Part shown: piece by piece, positions 51,887 through 61,199 of the stretch
Layout of the letters: the number at the start of each line of letters is the position of its first letter
Position numbering within the stretch: position 1 is the first letter of the stretch
Source: Saprospiraceae bacterium
GTDB taxonomy: Bacteria; Bacteroidota; Bacteroidia; Chitinophagales; Saprospiraceae
Assembly (NCBI GenBank): GCA_026129545.1
Contig: JAHCHX010000001.1
Coordinates: forward strand, 3,037,501-3,101,500
Direction: 5' to 3'
DNA: 64,000 nt
Made by a program: the position numbers and the translations under genes
Notes under the pieces: model-generated
What the model was told of the DNA's origin: nothing
Databases searched by the model: none
Seen by the model: only the letters and a program-made list of their open reading frames with translations

Positions 51887-53908
51887 ATGATGCGTTTTTT
51901 GCTTCCCATATTTGTCGCCGGGTATTTTTTGCAATGTACCCCACCGCCGACCGGGTCATCCAAGGCTGCTCAAGTCAATCTTGACCTCAACAATCCCGCG
52001 GTGCAGCGACTTTACAACCTCCGCGACGAGCGCAGGACGGACAGCCTGCTGCTTTACCTCCAACATGAGGAAGCGACGCTGCGCTATCTGGCGGCGCTCT
52101 CATTCGCGTCTTCCGGTGACTCGAGCGCGATAGATGCGCTGGCCAATCGCCTGCGCGACACCGTGGAAGATGTGCGTATCGCGGCAGCATTTGCCTTGGG
52201 GCAAATTGGCCTGCCTCGATGTGAAAAACCTTTGGTGGATGCCTTCGTGAGGGACGACACGGCATCGGTGCGCCAGCGATTCAACGCGGTCGTGTTGGAG
52301 GCCGTAGGCAAATGCGGCTCCACCACCAGCCTGCGCCACATTGCCACCGTCACCACCTATATGCCCACCGACACGCTCTTGCTGGAGGGGCAGTGCCGCG
52401 CCATATATCGGTTTGGCCTGCGCGACTCGGTTTTGCCCGTCGCCACCCAATTGATGGTCAATTATCTTCAAAACGACAAAATCCCGGCCCCAGCTCGCTT
52501 GATGGCGGCACACTATCTGGCCCGCACCAAGAATATCACTTTCGATAGCGCACAAGTGGAACTCATTTCCGTGTCGTATGTGCGAGCGCACGCCCATCCC
52601 GACATTCGCGTAGCCATCGTCAAGGCTCTGGAAAAAAGCCCCACTTGGCCTGCTTTTAATCGGCTGGCCAATGCCATAGAGACTGAGAATGATTGGCGGG
52701 TAAAATGCGGAATCATCCAAGCGTTGGGCAAGTTCGATTACGATACGGCTCGCACCCTCGTAGCACCGTTTCTCAGCGATACCAACCCACACGTCAGCCG
52801 CGCCGCTGCCGAATTTTTTGTGCAATATGGCCAAGCACAGGATGGCGACTACTACTGGCGCATCACGCAGGACGAGCCTGATTTGCCGCTGATGACCCAA
52901 ATCCTGCTGCACCATGCTTCGCTCAAGCATCTTTCGGGAAAGCCGCAGAGCAAGGAATATGTGAATGACCGTTTGCAGCAGTTTTTCCGACAAGCAACCA
53001 GCCCTTATGAGCGAGCTGCCTGCCTTCGCGCACTCTCGGAATATGGCTGGAATTACGTTTTCATTCACGACCGGGGCTTCAACGACCCCCACCCTGCCGT
53101 AAAAACCGCTGCCGCCGCGGCGTTGGTGTCCATTCTGAAAAAACCAAATTTTTATACCCTTTTTGGCGAAAACAGTGGCGGGGTGCGTCGCGCGTTGTAT
53201 CGCTATTTGAGGGAAATCGTGGCGGCAGGCGACCCCGGCATGATTGCCGAAGGTGCCGATGGGTTTCGCGTGCCGGCGATGAATTTTCTCAGCTATCGCG
53301 ATTCCGCGCGGCTTGATGATTTGAGGGAGGCGCTCGCCAAACTCCGAATGCCCCGTGACTATGAGGCATATCTTAAACTCGACTCGGCGCTAGCTTTTTT
53401 TGAAGAAAGACCTGCTTCCGCCTTGCCCAAAATCGCCTACAATCGCCCCATCGGATGGGAGGCATTGAAGCAAGTAAGCCTAAAAACGGAGGTGACTCTT
53501 GAGACGGAGGAGGGCAAAATCACGCTGGAACTGTACCCGCTTTGGGCACCCGGCTCGGTAGCCAATTTCCTGCAATTGGCCTCCGACGGTTTTTTTGACG
53601 GGAAAAATTTCCATCGAGTCGTGTCAAACCACGTCATTCAAGGAGGCTGCCCTCGAGGTGATGGCTATGGCGGGTTGGACTACACCATTCGGACCGAAAT
53701 CGGGTTGGTTTGGTATGACAGCGAGGGGTATCTGGGCATGGCTTCGGCAGGTCGGGACACGGAGGGCACCCAATTTTTCATCACTCACACCGCCAGACCG
53801 CATTTGGACGGGCGATACACGATTTTTGGAAAGGTCAAATCGGGTATGGATGTGGTGAATCGCATCATGCCGGGCGGCGTTATCAAAGACGTGACGGTGC
53901 AGTATTGA
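51887..53908 (+). CDS. lipoprotein with HEAT repeats and a C-terminal cyclophilin domain
   Basis: A 673-residue protein: signal peptide and lipobox (MMRFLLPIFVAGYFLQC), HEAT-like repeats through about 30-480 (IAAAFALGQIGLPRCEKPLV; AAAEFFVQYGQ), and a cyclophilin-type peptidyl-prolyl isomerase domain at about 505-673 (NFLQLASDGFFDGKNFHRVV; GTQFFITHTARPHLDGRYT). The isomerase core keeps the FHR arginine. The HEAT part may hold client proteins. Start 51887 is chosen from promoter position and signal peptide; 51863 would add eight residues. Confidence 0.88.
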   Translation: MMRFLLPIFVAGYFLQCTPPPTGSSKAAQVNLDLNNPAVQRLYNLRDERRTDSLLLYLQHEEATLRYLAALSFASSGDSSAIDALANRLRDTVEDVRIAAAFALGQIGLPRCEKPLVDAFVRDDTASVRQRFNAVVLEAVGKCGSTTSLRHIATVTTYMPTDTLLLEGQCRAIYRFGLRDSVLPVATQLMVNYLQNDKIPAPARLMAAHYLARTKNITFDSAQVELISVSYVRAHAHPDIRVAIVKALEKSPTWPAFNRLANAIETENDWRVKCGIIQALGKFDYDTARTLVAPFLSDTNPHVSRAAAEFFVQYGQAQDGDYYWRITQDEPDLPLMTQILLHHASLKHLSGKPQSKEYVNDRLQQFFRQATSPYERAACLRALSEYGWNYVFIHDRGFNDPHPAVKTAAAAALVSILKKPNFYTLFGENSGGVRRALYRYLREIVAAGDPGMIAEGADGFRVPAMNFLSYRDSARLDDLREALAKLRMPRDYEAYLKLDSALAFFEERPASALPKIAYNRPIGWEALKQVSLKTEVTLETEEGKITLELYPLWAPGSVANFLQLASDGFFDGKNFHRVVSNHVIQGGCPRGDGYGGLDYTIRTEIGLVWYDSEGYLGMASAGRDTEGTQFFITHTARPHLDGRYTIFGKVKSGMDVVNRIMPGGVIKDVTVQY

Positions 53909-53919
53909 AGCCAACCCGT

Positions 53920-54852
53920 TCAGGTCACGACGCGCAACGCCTTTTCTATCAGGAAAAATTCTACGGGGGTCTCGCCCAAAAACTCCCCATCGGCCTCAAG
54001 CAAGGTGGGTGTATGGCCGTTGTGTTCCACTCGAATGGATTTTGCCTGTAGCCCTTCCACTTTCGGATGATTCAATATGGTGCCGTTGTAAAATCTCCTT
54101 GTTTGCAACAACACTTCCCACTTGGGCAGACGACGCGCGAAAGTAAGGGCAAACAACCCATCGTCGGGCACTGCCTGCGGAACGAGTTGCATACCGCCGC
54201 CGGAATAGCGACACAAACCAATGTTGATGGTGTAGAAAAAGTCCTCGACGGCATGGGCATCGAACGAAATCCGTGCCTTGGTCAATTCATATTCAAACAA
54301 ATACTTCGCTACCAGCAGCAGATATTGCATTCGGTTCGTGATGTGATTTCCCGACAGTTTTTTACCGATAAATCCGTCGTAGGCCATGCCTGCCACATTG
54401 ACGAAATAGCGCTCGTGGGTCGCCCCCTCAAAGGTATATTTCGCCAAACCCACATCTTGAAGAAGGGTGCTCGGGGCCAATAGCCGCTCCAAACGATGGC
54501 GAGGGTCTGTGGGAACCTGATATTGTCGCGCCCAATCGTTGCCAGTGCCAGCAGGCAGAAGGGCGTAGGCGATTTCGGTAGGTTCCACGAACGACTGCTT
54601 CAGAATACCGTTGACGATTTCGTGGTTGGTGCCGTCGCCCCCGATGCCAAGAATGTGGCGGCGCCCCCTGATGATGGCTTCCTCGACGAGTTGTATCGCG
54701 TGGCCGCGCCTTTGGGTAAAATGGACGGAATAGGAAAAACCAAGCGCCTGCAATAGCCGCTCTATTTCCGGCCAAAGTCGTTCTACCTTGCCGTTGCCGG
54801 AGGTTGGGTTGGCGATGATGTGCCAAAAGGGTTGGGATTCGGACGCTTGCAT
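53920..54852 (-). CDS. diacylglycerol/lipid kinase family protein (YegS-like)
   Basis: A 310-residue kinase with the DAGK catalytic domain: HIIANPTSGNGKVERLWPEI, the nucleotide motif ILGIGGDGTNHEIVNGIL and LPAGTGNDWARQYQVP. It phosphorylates a lipid, probably diacylglycerol or a sphingoid base; Saprospirales make sphingolipids, so either is possible. It converges on the HEAT-cyclophilin gene with 11 nt between. Confidence 0.94.
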   Translation of the reverse strand: MQASESQPFWHIIANPTSGNGKVERLWPEIERLLQALGFSYSVHFTQRRGHAIQLVEEAIIRGRRHILGIGGDGTNHEIVNGILKQSFVEPTEIAYALLPAGTGNDWARQYQVPTDPRHRLERLLAPSTLLQDVGLAKYTFEGATHERYFVNVAGMAYDGFIGKKLSGNHITNRMQYLLLVAKYLFEYELTKARISFDAHAVEDFFYTINIGLCRYSGGGMQLVPQAVPDDGLFALTFARRLPKWEVLLQTRRFYNGTILNHPKVEGLQAKSIRVEHNGHTPTLLEADGEFLGETPVEFFLIEKALRVVT

Positions 54853-54890
54853 GACGCGACAAAAGTGACAATTTTTACTCGACGGAACTC

Positions 54891-54994
54891 ACACTTTGAT
54901 TCGCTAGGATTTATCAGTTCACCATGCTCGCTCTCCTTGATTTTGAGCAGGTTGCGCTTTATACTATGTCCAAAACTTGACGGCGTAAGAATAC
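54891..54994 (+). repeat. ~105 bp dispersed repeat, copy 4
   Basis: A more diverged copy: CTTTGATTCGCTAGGATTTA to GACGGCGTAAGAATAC. It ends 27 bp before the HsdR_N gene. Confidence 0.75.
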
Positions 54995-55021
54995 ATGATT
55001 TGCAAAGAAATCTTGCAAATC

Positions 55022-55510
55022 ATGTCGAAAAACTACCTTCGCCCTGTGTTGCTCCAACTTGATTTTTTGCAATTCCAGCCTAAACTCCGCCTCTCCAAAT
55101 CGGGCGAGAAGACGTTTGTGTTCGACCCCATTCGGCGGAAGGAGGTGGCGCTCATCCCGGAGGAGTTGCTGCGTCAATTGGTGCTTCTTTATTTGTTGGA
55201 GGTCAAAAATTACCCTGCCAACCGCATCAGGGTCGAGGCAGGCTTCGCCCTCAACGGCATGCAAAAACGCTCCGACATCATCGTGTTTGATGCCGACATA
55301 AAGCCTTGGCTTTTAGTGGAATGCAAGTCTCCCAAAGTGGCGCTTGCGCAATCTACCTTCGAGCAGGCGGCCCGATACAACCTTCAATGGCAAGCGCCCT
55401 TCCTCGCCGTGACGAATGGTTTGGCGACGTTTTGTTGCGCGTTGGATTTTGGGAAACAGGGGTTTGAGTATTTGGGGGATTTTCCTGATTATTTCGATTG
55501 TTCCGATTGA
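55022..55510 (+). CDS. HsdR_N (type I restriction R-subunit N-terminal-like) domain protein
   Basis: A 162-residue protein that is only the nuclease-like N-terminal domain of type I R subunits. The PD-(D/E)xK residues are D in KRSDIIVFD and E/K in LLVECKSPKVALAQ. Standalone copies are common in Bacteroidota, and their task is not known; there are no HsdS, HsdM or helicase genes nearby. It is framed by two direct copies of the 105 bp repeat (54891 and 55552). The ATG at 55022 is favoured over 54995, which lies at the repeat edge. Confidence 0.85.
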   Translation: MSKNYLRPVLLQLDFLQFQPKLRLSKSGEKTFVFDPIRRKEVALIPEELLRQLVLLYLLEVKNYPANRIRVEAGFALNGMQKRSDIIVFDADIKPWLLVECKSPKVALAQSTFEQAARYNLQWQAPFLAVTNGLATFCCALDFGKQGFEYLGDFPDYFDCSD

Positions 55511-55551
55511 TTCGATTGTCGTTTAAATCAACATAGCCGCCATAATCAAGT

Positions 55552-55656
55552 TATACCTTGATTCGCTAGGATTTGTTAGATGAACATGATTGATGTTTTT
55601 GATTTTGAACAGATTGCGATTGCAGCCATGCCCAAAACATAACGGCGCGAAGTATA
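55552..55656 (+). repeat. ~105 bp dispersed repeat, copy 5
   Basis: A full copy from TATACCTTGATTCGCTAGG to GGCGCGAAGTATA; the best match to copy 2 at 10939-11043. Confidence 0.9.
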
Positions 55657-55668
55657 ACCGAATCAATC

Positions 55669-57864
55669 TCACGGCCTTGCTGTTCCCTTCGCCTCTCCTT
55701 TCAGTTTTTCGTTCAGAAAATTGGTCATCAATGTGTAGAGATGGATTTTGGCGTTGCCGCCACCAATGCCGTGGTTGCGGTTGGGATAAATCATCGTGTC
55801 GAACTGCTTGTTTTTGGCAATCAAGGCGTTGGCCATCTCGGCGGTGTGTTGAAAATGCACATTGTCGTCGGCGAGACCATGCACGAGTAGGTAGTTTCCT
55901 TTGAGGAGGTCGGCAAAATTGATGGGGGAGTTCTGCTCGTAGCCATCCGGGTTTTCTTTGTTGGTGCGCATATATCGCTCAGTGTAGATGGTGTCGTACC
56001 ATTTCCAGTTTGTCACGGGCGCGACGGCGATGGCCGATTTGAACACGTCTCTGCCTTTCAACAGGCATAGGCTCGACATATAGCCGCCATAGCTCCAGCC
56101 AAAAATCCCAACCCGCGCAGGGTCCACGAAAGGCAAGGTGCCGAGATACTTGGCGGCTTCGATTTGGTCTTGCGTCTCCAGTTTGCCAAGTTGCTGGTAG
56201 GTCATTTTTTTGAACTCCTCCCCGCGTCCGCCAGTGCCCCGATTGTCCACGCAAGCCACCACATAGCCTTGTTGGGCCAGCATCTGAAACCACCAATAAT
56301 TGGCACCTTTCCATGCGTCGGTCACTTGTTGGCTGCCGGGGCCGCCGTAAACGAACATGAGCACGGGGAGCTTTTGGTTTTGGAATCGGGGGGCATTGGG
56401 TTTTATCATCCAACCGTTGAGCGACACTTGCTCGGAGGTTTTGAAGTTGAAAAACTCAGCGGGCACCGTGCCGTATTCCGACTGTTTGTGAGTGACGGCA
56501 GCATTCTGCTCCAATGCCCTTACCTCCTTGCCTTTTCGGTCGCGCACGACATATCGGGGCGGCGAGTTCAACGTCGAAAAGGTGTTGACGTAATAGTCGA
56601 ACGTGCTACTGAACTGTGCGGATTGGAAGCCTTTTTCCTTGCTGATTTTTTTCAGGCTTTTGCCATTGAGTTTCACGGAATAGAGCTCGCGTCGCATGGG
56701 TGTCTCGGCTGCCGCTTGAAAGTAGAGCAATCCATTTCTTTCATCCACACCATAAAAATTGGTCACGTCCCAGTTGCCTTTTGTGAGCGCGGCGACCTCC
56801 TTGCCAGCCATGTCGTGTTTGTAAAGGTGATTGAAGCCGCTTTTCTCGCTGGGCCACACAAAGCCAGAACCATCGGCGAGGAAGGTGGCGTTGTGCAAAT
56901 CAATGTAGTACTTGTTTTTTTCTTCCAGCAAAACGGCGCAACTGCCTGTTCCGGAGTCGGCCAAGAGTAGCTTTAGGTGGTTCTGATGACGGTTCATCCA
57001 TGTCAGGCAAAGTTTGTTTTGAGGTGTCCAGACGATGCGGGGCAGGTAGTCGTCGGGGGCAGCGCCAGTATTCACTTGAAGGGTCTTGCGTGTGTTCAAA
57101 TCATATATCCACGCGGTGACGACGGCATTTTGCTCGCCTACTTTCGGATATTTGAAAGTCACGAGTTCGGGATAGGCCCCTCCACGATACATTTCCATCG
57201 TCATTTCTGGCACCGCGCTTTCGTCGAAGCGTAGAAAGGCGATTTTTGAGCCGTCGGTGCTCCACTCAAAGGCCCGAACCAGCTCGAACTCTTCCTCATA
57301 GACCCAATCCGAGGCACCATTGATGATATGGTTTGTTTTGCCGTCATGCGTGACTTGAGTGGTTTGGCCCGATGTCAAGTCTTTGAAATACAGGTCGTTT
57401 TCGAGCACAAAAGCCACTTTTGAGCCATCGGGAGAAAAGGTGGCGTATCGTTGTTTGGAGCCTTCGTGCAGTGCCGTGATTTTTTTGGTCTTTGAGTCAA
57501 ACACAAAAAAATCGGCCTTGGTGCTCCACCGATAGATGGGTTCGGAATTGACTTTAAGGAGAATTTTAGACTCATCGTCGCTGAACGAATAGCCGTCAAA
57601 TACACCCTTCCAGCCGGGAGCGGCGGTGGGCACCGTCGCCGCGTCGAAAATCACCCCAGATTTTTCGCCCGTGCGCAGGTCGTATTGCTCAATGATGGCA
57701 CCACTCAAACGAGTGTAGTGCACACCATCTTTCTGAAAATTGAACCCGGGCACACCCTTCGCTTGGAAGGTGCCGTTGACCCATATATCTTCGAGTGTAA
57801 TTTGCTTTTGGGAAAAAAGGAGTGCGGGAACAAAGACGAATAATAACCGGAGGAGCAGTTGCAT
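55669..57864 (-). CDS. S9 family peptidase, dipeptidyl peptidase IV-like
   Basis: A 731-residue exported serine peptidase that removes X-Pro dipeptides. After the signal peptide (cleavage near LFSQK) comes the DPP-IV propeller (about 25-480), with the Glu-rich loop DWVYEEEFELVRAFEWS that anchors the substrate amino end. The alpha/beta-hydrolase part has the nucleophile in GIFGWSYGGYMSS near 595, Asp in VHGLADDNVHFQH and His in NRNHGIGGGN. It likely works in the periplasm on peptides. Confidence 0.95.
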   Translation of the reverse strand: MQLLLRLLFVFVPALLFSQKQITLEDIWVNGTFQAKGVPGFNFQKDGVHYTRLSGAIIEQYDLRTGEKSGVIFDAATVPTAAPGWKGVFDGYSFSDDESKILLKVNSEPIYRWSTKADFFVFDSKTKKITALHEGSKQRYATFSPDGSKVAFVLENDLYFKDLTSGQTTQVTHDGKTNHIINGASDWVYEEEFELVRAFEWSTDGSKIAFLRFDESAVPEMTMEMYRGGAYPELVTFKYPKVGEQNAVVTAWIYDLNTRKTLQVNTGAAPDDYLPRIVWTPQNKLCLTWMNRHQNHLKLLLADSGTGSCAVLLEEKNKYYIDLHNATFLADGSGFVWPSEKSGFNHLYKHDMAGKEVAALTKGNWDVTNFYGVDERNGLLYFQAAAETPMRRELYSVKLNGKSLKKISKEKGFQSAQFSSTFDYYVNTFSTLNSPPRYVVRDRKGKEVRALEQNAAVTHKQSEYGTVPAEFFNFKTSEQVSLNGWMIKPNAPRFQNQKLPVLMFVYGGPGSQQVTDAWKGANYWWFQMLAQQGYVVACVDNRGTGGRGEEFKKMTYQQLGKLETQDQIEAAKYLGTLPFVDPARVGIFGWSYGGYMSSLCLLKGRDVFKSAIAVAPVTNWKWYDTIYTERYMRTNKENPDGYEQNSPINFADLLKGNYLLVHGLADDNVHFQHTAEMANALIAKNKQFDTMIYPNRNHGIGGGNAKIHLYTLMTNFLNEKLKGEAKGTARP

Positions 57865-57985
57865 GGTTTGAAAATGATTTTACGGGGTAAAAATAAGGCA
57901 CGCCGCAAGGCGGCGTGCCATTCTACTCTTTTTTCGGACAAAAGGCGTGTCTGGGAGTGCTGTTCGCAGGTGAATTGACGCCCAT

Positions 57986-59077
57986 TCACACATCCTCTTC
58001 TTGCATCACCGCCCCTAATGTCCGCAATATGATTTTTAGGTCGGTTGCCAAATTGTGGTTTTGGGCATAGGCAATGTCTAAAGCGATGCGTTCTTCGGCG
58101 CTCATGTTTGCGCGGCCCCGTTTAGTCACTTGCCAAAGCCCCGTGATGCCTGCTGGCGCAAGAAAGCGGGCGCTCCATTCGTCGCAGGTAAGTTGCTCTG
58201 CCTCATAGATGGGCAATGGCCGGTTGCCCACGAGCGACATCTCGCCCCGCAGCACGTTGATGAGCTGCGGCAATTCGTCCAGACTGTATCTGCGAATAAA
58301 TCGCCCGACTCTCGTGACACGCGGGTCATTTGCAATTTTGACAAACACAGCGCCGGAGCCGTTGTACTGATTGAGATGCCGCAGCTCAACGAGACGTTCG
58401 TCAGCGCCCACATACATGGACCTGAATTTCAAAAAATCAAACACTCGGTACCCTGCACCGACCCGTTTCGACCTATAAATAATGGGGCCTCTAGACTCCA
58501 GCGCAATGGCAATTGCGATAGGTATCCAGATGAAAGCGGAAAGCAGGATTGCCAAGAAGGCTCCTATAACATCGAAAATCCGTTTGGAAAGAGAAATGTG
58601 GAAGTCAAACTGCTCAGGGGAGGTGCCCTCCAAAAGTTTGGCCTTGAATTGATTGAGGAAATCGAGGCGGGCCTCCATGCGGCTCCATCGGATGGGAGCC
58701 ATGTAACAATCGTCCACCCCGTTTTTCAACAACTCGGCTATGTCATATATGTCCTTTTCGGCGGAGAGTACCACAAGTGGCACAAAACGCAAATCTGGAT
58801 GTGCTCTTAGCTGAGTTGCCAATCGAAATTCATCTTTGCGCAACCAATCTAAACGACAAAAAACGGCATAGGGAAGTTGGTATGTTTCGAGGCTCTCCAC
58901 GCGCTGCGAAAGCCATCGAAAAGCTTGCAATGGGTTGTTGATGATTTCAAAACTATATGCGCGGTCGTGATGCGGAAATTCGAGAATGCTGGCATCGAAA
59001 CTTTCGTCGAAGCCAACAAACAACATTTCACGAGATGTAAAAGATGGTGCTGAATGGAGGTGCGTGCTCATACGCAT
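57986..59077 (-). CDS. sugar transferase with receiver-like N-terminal domain
   Basis: A 363-residue protein. Residues about 15-130 look like a degenerate response-regulator receiver ([36 protein letters not shown]), without a clear phospho-Asp. Residues about 165-360 are a polyprenyl-phosphate sugar-1-phosphate transferase: [59 protein letters not shown] and [12 protein letters not shown]. It starts assembly of a surface polysaccharide. A true receiver protein lies 55 nt upstream on the same strand. A second ATG is at 59071. Confidence 0.9.
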   Translation of the reverse strand: MRMSTHLHSAPSFTSREMLFVGFDESFDASILEFPHHDRAYSFEIINNPLQAFRWLSQRVESLETYQLPYAVFCRLDWLRKDEFRLATQLRAHPDLRFVPLVVLSAEKDIYDIAELLKNGVDDCYMAPIRWSRMEARLDFLNQFKAKLLEGTSPEQFDFHISLSKRIFDVIGAFLAILLSAFIWIPIAIAIALESRGPIIYRSKRVGAGYRVFDFLKFRSMYVGADERLVELRHLNQYNGSGAVFVKIANDPRVTRVGRFIRRYSLDELPQLINVLRGEMSLVGNRPLPIYEAEQLTCDEWSARFLAPAGITGLWQVTKRGRANMSAEERIALDIAYAQNHNLATDLKIILRTLGAVMQEEDV

Positions 59078-59132
59078 CAGAAGATTGAAGTGTTTGTCAA
59101 TTGAACCGCAGACAGGACGTGGGTTTGAAGAC

Positions 59133-59498
59133 TTAATTGGTCAGCTGGATGAGTCTGTTTTGCAGTTGCGTGGGGCTAAAAGGCTTCCGGAAATAATCGT
59201 GCGCGCCGAGCTCTTTGAATCTCAACTCTTCCTCATCGTTGCAAGAACCACTGATGACGATGACCGGGATATTGGCATATATCCCGCTATTGCGCAAGTT
59301 GAAAAGGAGTTGAAAGCCCGTCAAATCGGGCATCATGGCATCGGTCACAATCACATCGGGCACAAACCCTCGGCTCAAGTGGCTCATGGCTTCCAGCCCG
59401 CTTTTTGCGGCTGTCACCTCAAAACGTTTGGCAAGGAATGCTCCAATGACGCGGCGAAGGCTGTCGTGGTCTTCCACAAGGAGTATCTTTCGATTCAC
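59133..59498 (-). CDS. single-domain response regulator
   Basis: A 121-residue receiver with no output domain: acidic pair in LLVEDHDSLRRVIGA, phospho-Asp in VIVTDAMMPDLTG, and Lys in DYFRKPFSPTQ. The start codon is GTG at 59498. It precedes the receiver-fused sugar transferase on the same strand, so it may control that enzyme by interaction; this is inference. No kinase is adjacent. Confidence 0.92.
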   Translation of the reverse strand: MNRKILLVEDHDSLRRVIGAFLAKRFEVTAAKSGLEAMSHLSRGFVPDVIVTDAMMPDLTGFQLLFNLRNSGIYANIPVIVISGSCNDEEELRFKELGAHDYFRKPFSPTQLQNRLIQLTN

Positions 59499-59999
59499 GG
59501 GTTGGATTTTTTAATCGGTCAATAAATGGCCGTCGCGCTGGGCGGCAGTGACGGGCCTTGGCTGCAGGCGGGGGGACACGATTAAAGAGTGGATTAAGGG
59601 TTGCACAAAGCACTATGCAACAGATTCAGATGTTGGCAAGCGAGTAAATGATTTTGCGAGGCGCTTCTTTTTTTACAAAGATAGTGCCGCCACACAAAAA
59701 AACAGGTGGTTTGCTCGGCGTTAAATTTTATGCAACTGTCTGATTTATAGTTGTTTTTTCTTGCCTCTCGATTAAACAGATAAAAATCAATCGCTTGCGC
59801 ATGATGCTTCAAGCGCATAACTCAAATGTTAAATCAAGATTACTTTAAAAAACAAGTGAAATTTGCCCCTATTTTTTGCCGAAATACGGTTTGCCTGATT
59901 TGCAACCACCATTTCAGCCGTGTCGAATGGTGATTCGGAGGACAGCCTGTGCAGCCCTTGGCACATCATTTGGCAACCGCGTTCCGAACAGCATTTTGA
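59499..59999. other. spacer between divergent exopolysaccharide genes
   Basis: Five hundred bases without a credible gene. It is AT-rich and must hold the promoters of the receiver gene and of the GT2 gene, but I see no clear TAnnTTTG, palindrome or stable hairpin. Confidence 0.5.
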
Positions 60000-61190
60000 A
60001 TGAACATCTATACGCTCGAACTCATTTTCTGGATTGGACTCCTCGTCGTGTTCTACGCTTATTTGGGTTATGGCATCGTGTTGTGGGCCATGGTGGCGCT
60101 CAAGCGGATGCTGTTCAGGGCCAGACCTTTGGCAGATGCGCCCCTGCCAGAGGTCACATTCATCGTATGCGCCTACAACGAGGAGGACTGGATTGAGCAA
60201 AAAATCGCCAATTCATTGGCGATTGACTACCCGTCCGAACGCATCCAGTTCTGCTTTGCGACGGATGGCTCCAACGACCGCACCGCGGCGCTGGTGCGGC
60301 ATTACCCTTATCCTGCCAGCACTCGGTGGATGCTGCTTCACGAGCCTGAACGCCGAGGCAAAATCGCTGCTTTTCAGCGAGCCATGCAATATGTGTCAAC
60401 GCCTGTGGTGGTCAGCACCGATGCCAACACTTCGGTGAATCCGGGGGCAGTTCGGCTGATGGTGCGACATTTTGCGGACCCCACGGTGGGAGCGGTCGCG
60501 GGGGAAAAGCGAATTGCCATGGGAGAAAAAGCCGATGCTGGCAGTGCTGGGGAAGGGATTTATTGGCGATACGAAAGTCTTTTAAAAAAATGGGATGCCG
60601 AGCTTTGGTCGGTAGTGGGAGCGGCAGGAGAGCTGTTTGCTTTCCGCACCGAGGCGTACGAGCATGTGCCGCTGGATACCATTGTGGAGGATTTTTACCT
60701 CACCATGCGCATCGCTCAGAAAGGATGGCGGGTGCAATATGAACCCGAAGCCTACGCTGTGGAGACATCCTCGGCATCTGTGGCGGAAGAAATGAAACGC
60801 AAGGTTCGCATCGCGGCGGGTGGGTTGCAAGCGGTGGTGCGCCTCGCTCCCTTGCTCAATGTCTTTCGATATGGTGTGCTGACTTTTCAATATATCTCTC
60901 ACCGCGTATTGCGCTGGACACTGGCACCGTTGCTGTTGCCGATTCTGTTTTTGGTAAATACATCCTTAGCTATGCGCGGCTTTCCCCTGTATCAGGTCTT
61001 GTTAGCAGCCCAGATTGTCTTTTACATCGCTGCGTTTGCAGGGTATGTGCTTGAGACTCGACACTTGAAAGCGAAGGCTTTTTTCATACCTTACTATTTC
61101 TGCATCATGAACTACTCCATGTACGCCGGGCTGTGGAGGCTGTTGCGCGGGCGACAATCGGTGTTGTGGGAGCGAGCCAAACGAGCCTGA
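60000..61190 (+). CDS. membrane glycosyltransferase family 2
   Basis: A 396-residue processive-type GT2: N-terminal helix (8-33), catalytic domain with FIVCAYNEEDWIEQKIANSL, the nucleotide site FATDGSNDRTAAL, STDANTSVNP (DxD-like) and a GEKRIAMGE segment typical of poly-N-acetylglucosamine or hyaluronan-like synthases, then TIVEDFYLTMRIAQKGWR (ED motif) and three C-terminal helices. It lacks PilZ or other regulatory parts. With the sugar transferase across the spacer it forms an exopolysaccharide locus. Confidence 0.93.
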   Translation: MNIYTLELIFWIGLLVVFYAYLGYGIVLWAMVALKRMLFRARPLADAPLPEVTFIVCAYNEEDWIEQKIANSLAIDYPSERIQFCFATDGSNDRTAALVRHYPYPASTRWMLLHEPERRGKIAAFQRAMQYVSTPVVVSTDANTSVNPGAVRLMVRHFADPTVGAVAGEKRIAMGEKADAGSAGEGIYWRYESLLKKWDAELWSVVGAAGELFAFRTEAYEHVPLDTIVEDFYLTMRIAQKGWRVQYEPEAYAVETSSASVAEEMKRKVRIAAGGLQAVVRLAPLLNVFRYGVLTFQYISHRVLRWTLAPLLLPILFLVNTSLAMRGFPLYQVLLAAQIVFYIAAFAGYVLETRHLKAKAFFIPYYFCIMNYSMYAGLWRLLRGRQSVLWERAKRA

Positions 61191-61199
61191 GAGGAAGGA

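Noticed and set aside
52100..53092. Open frame of 330 codons antisense to the HEAT-cyclophilin gene
   Set aside because: No motif, fully inside a well-supported gene.
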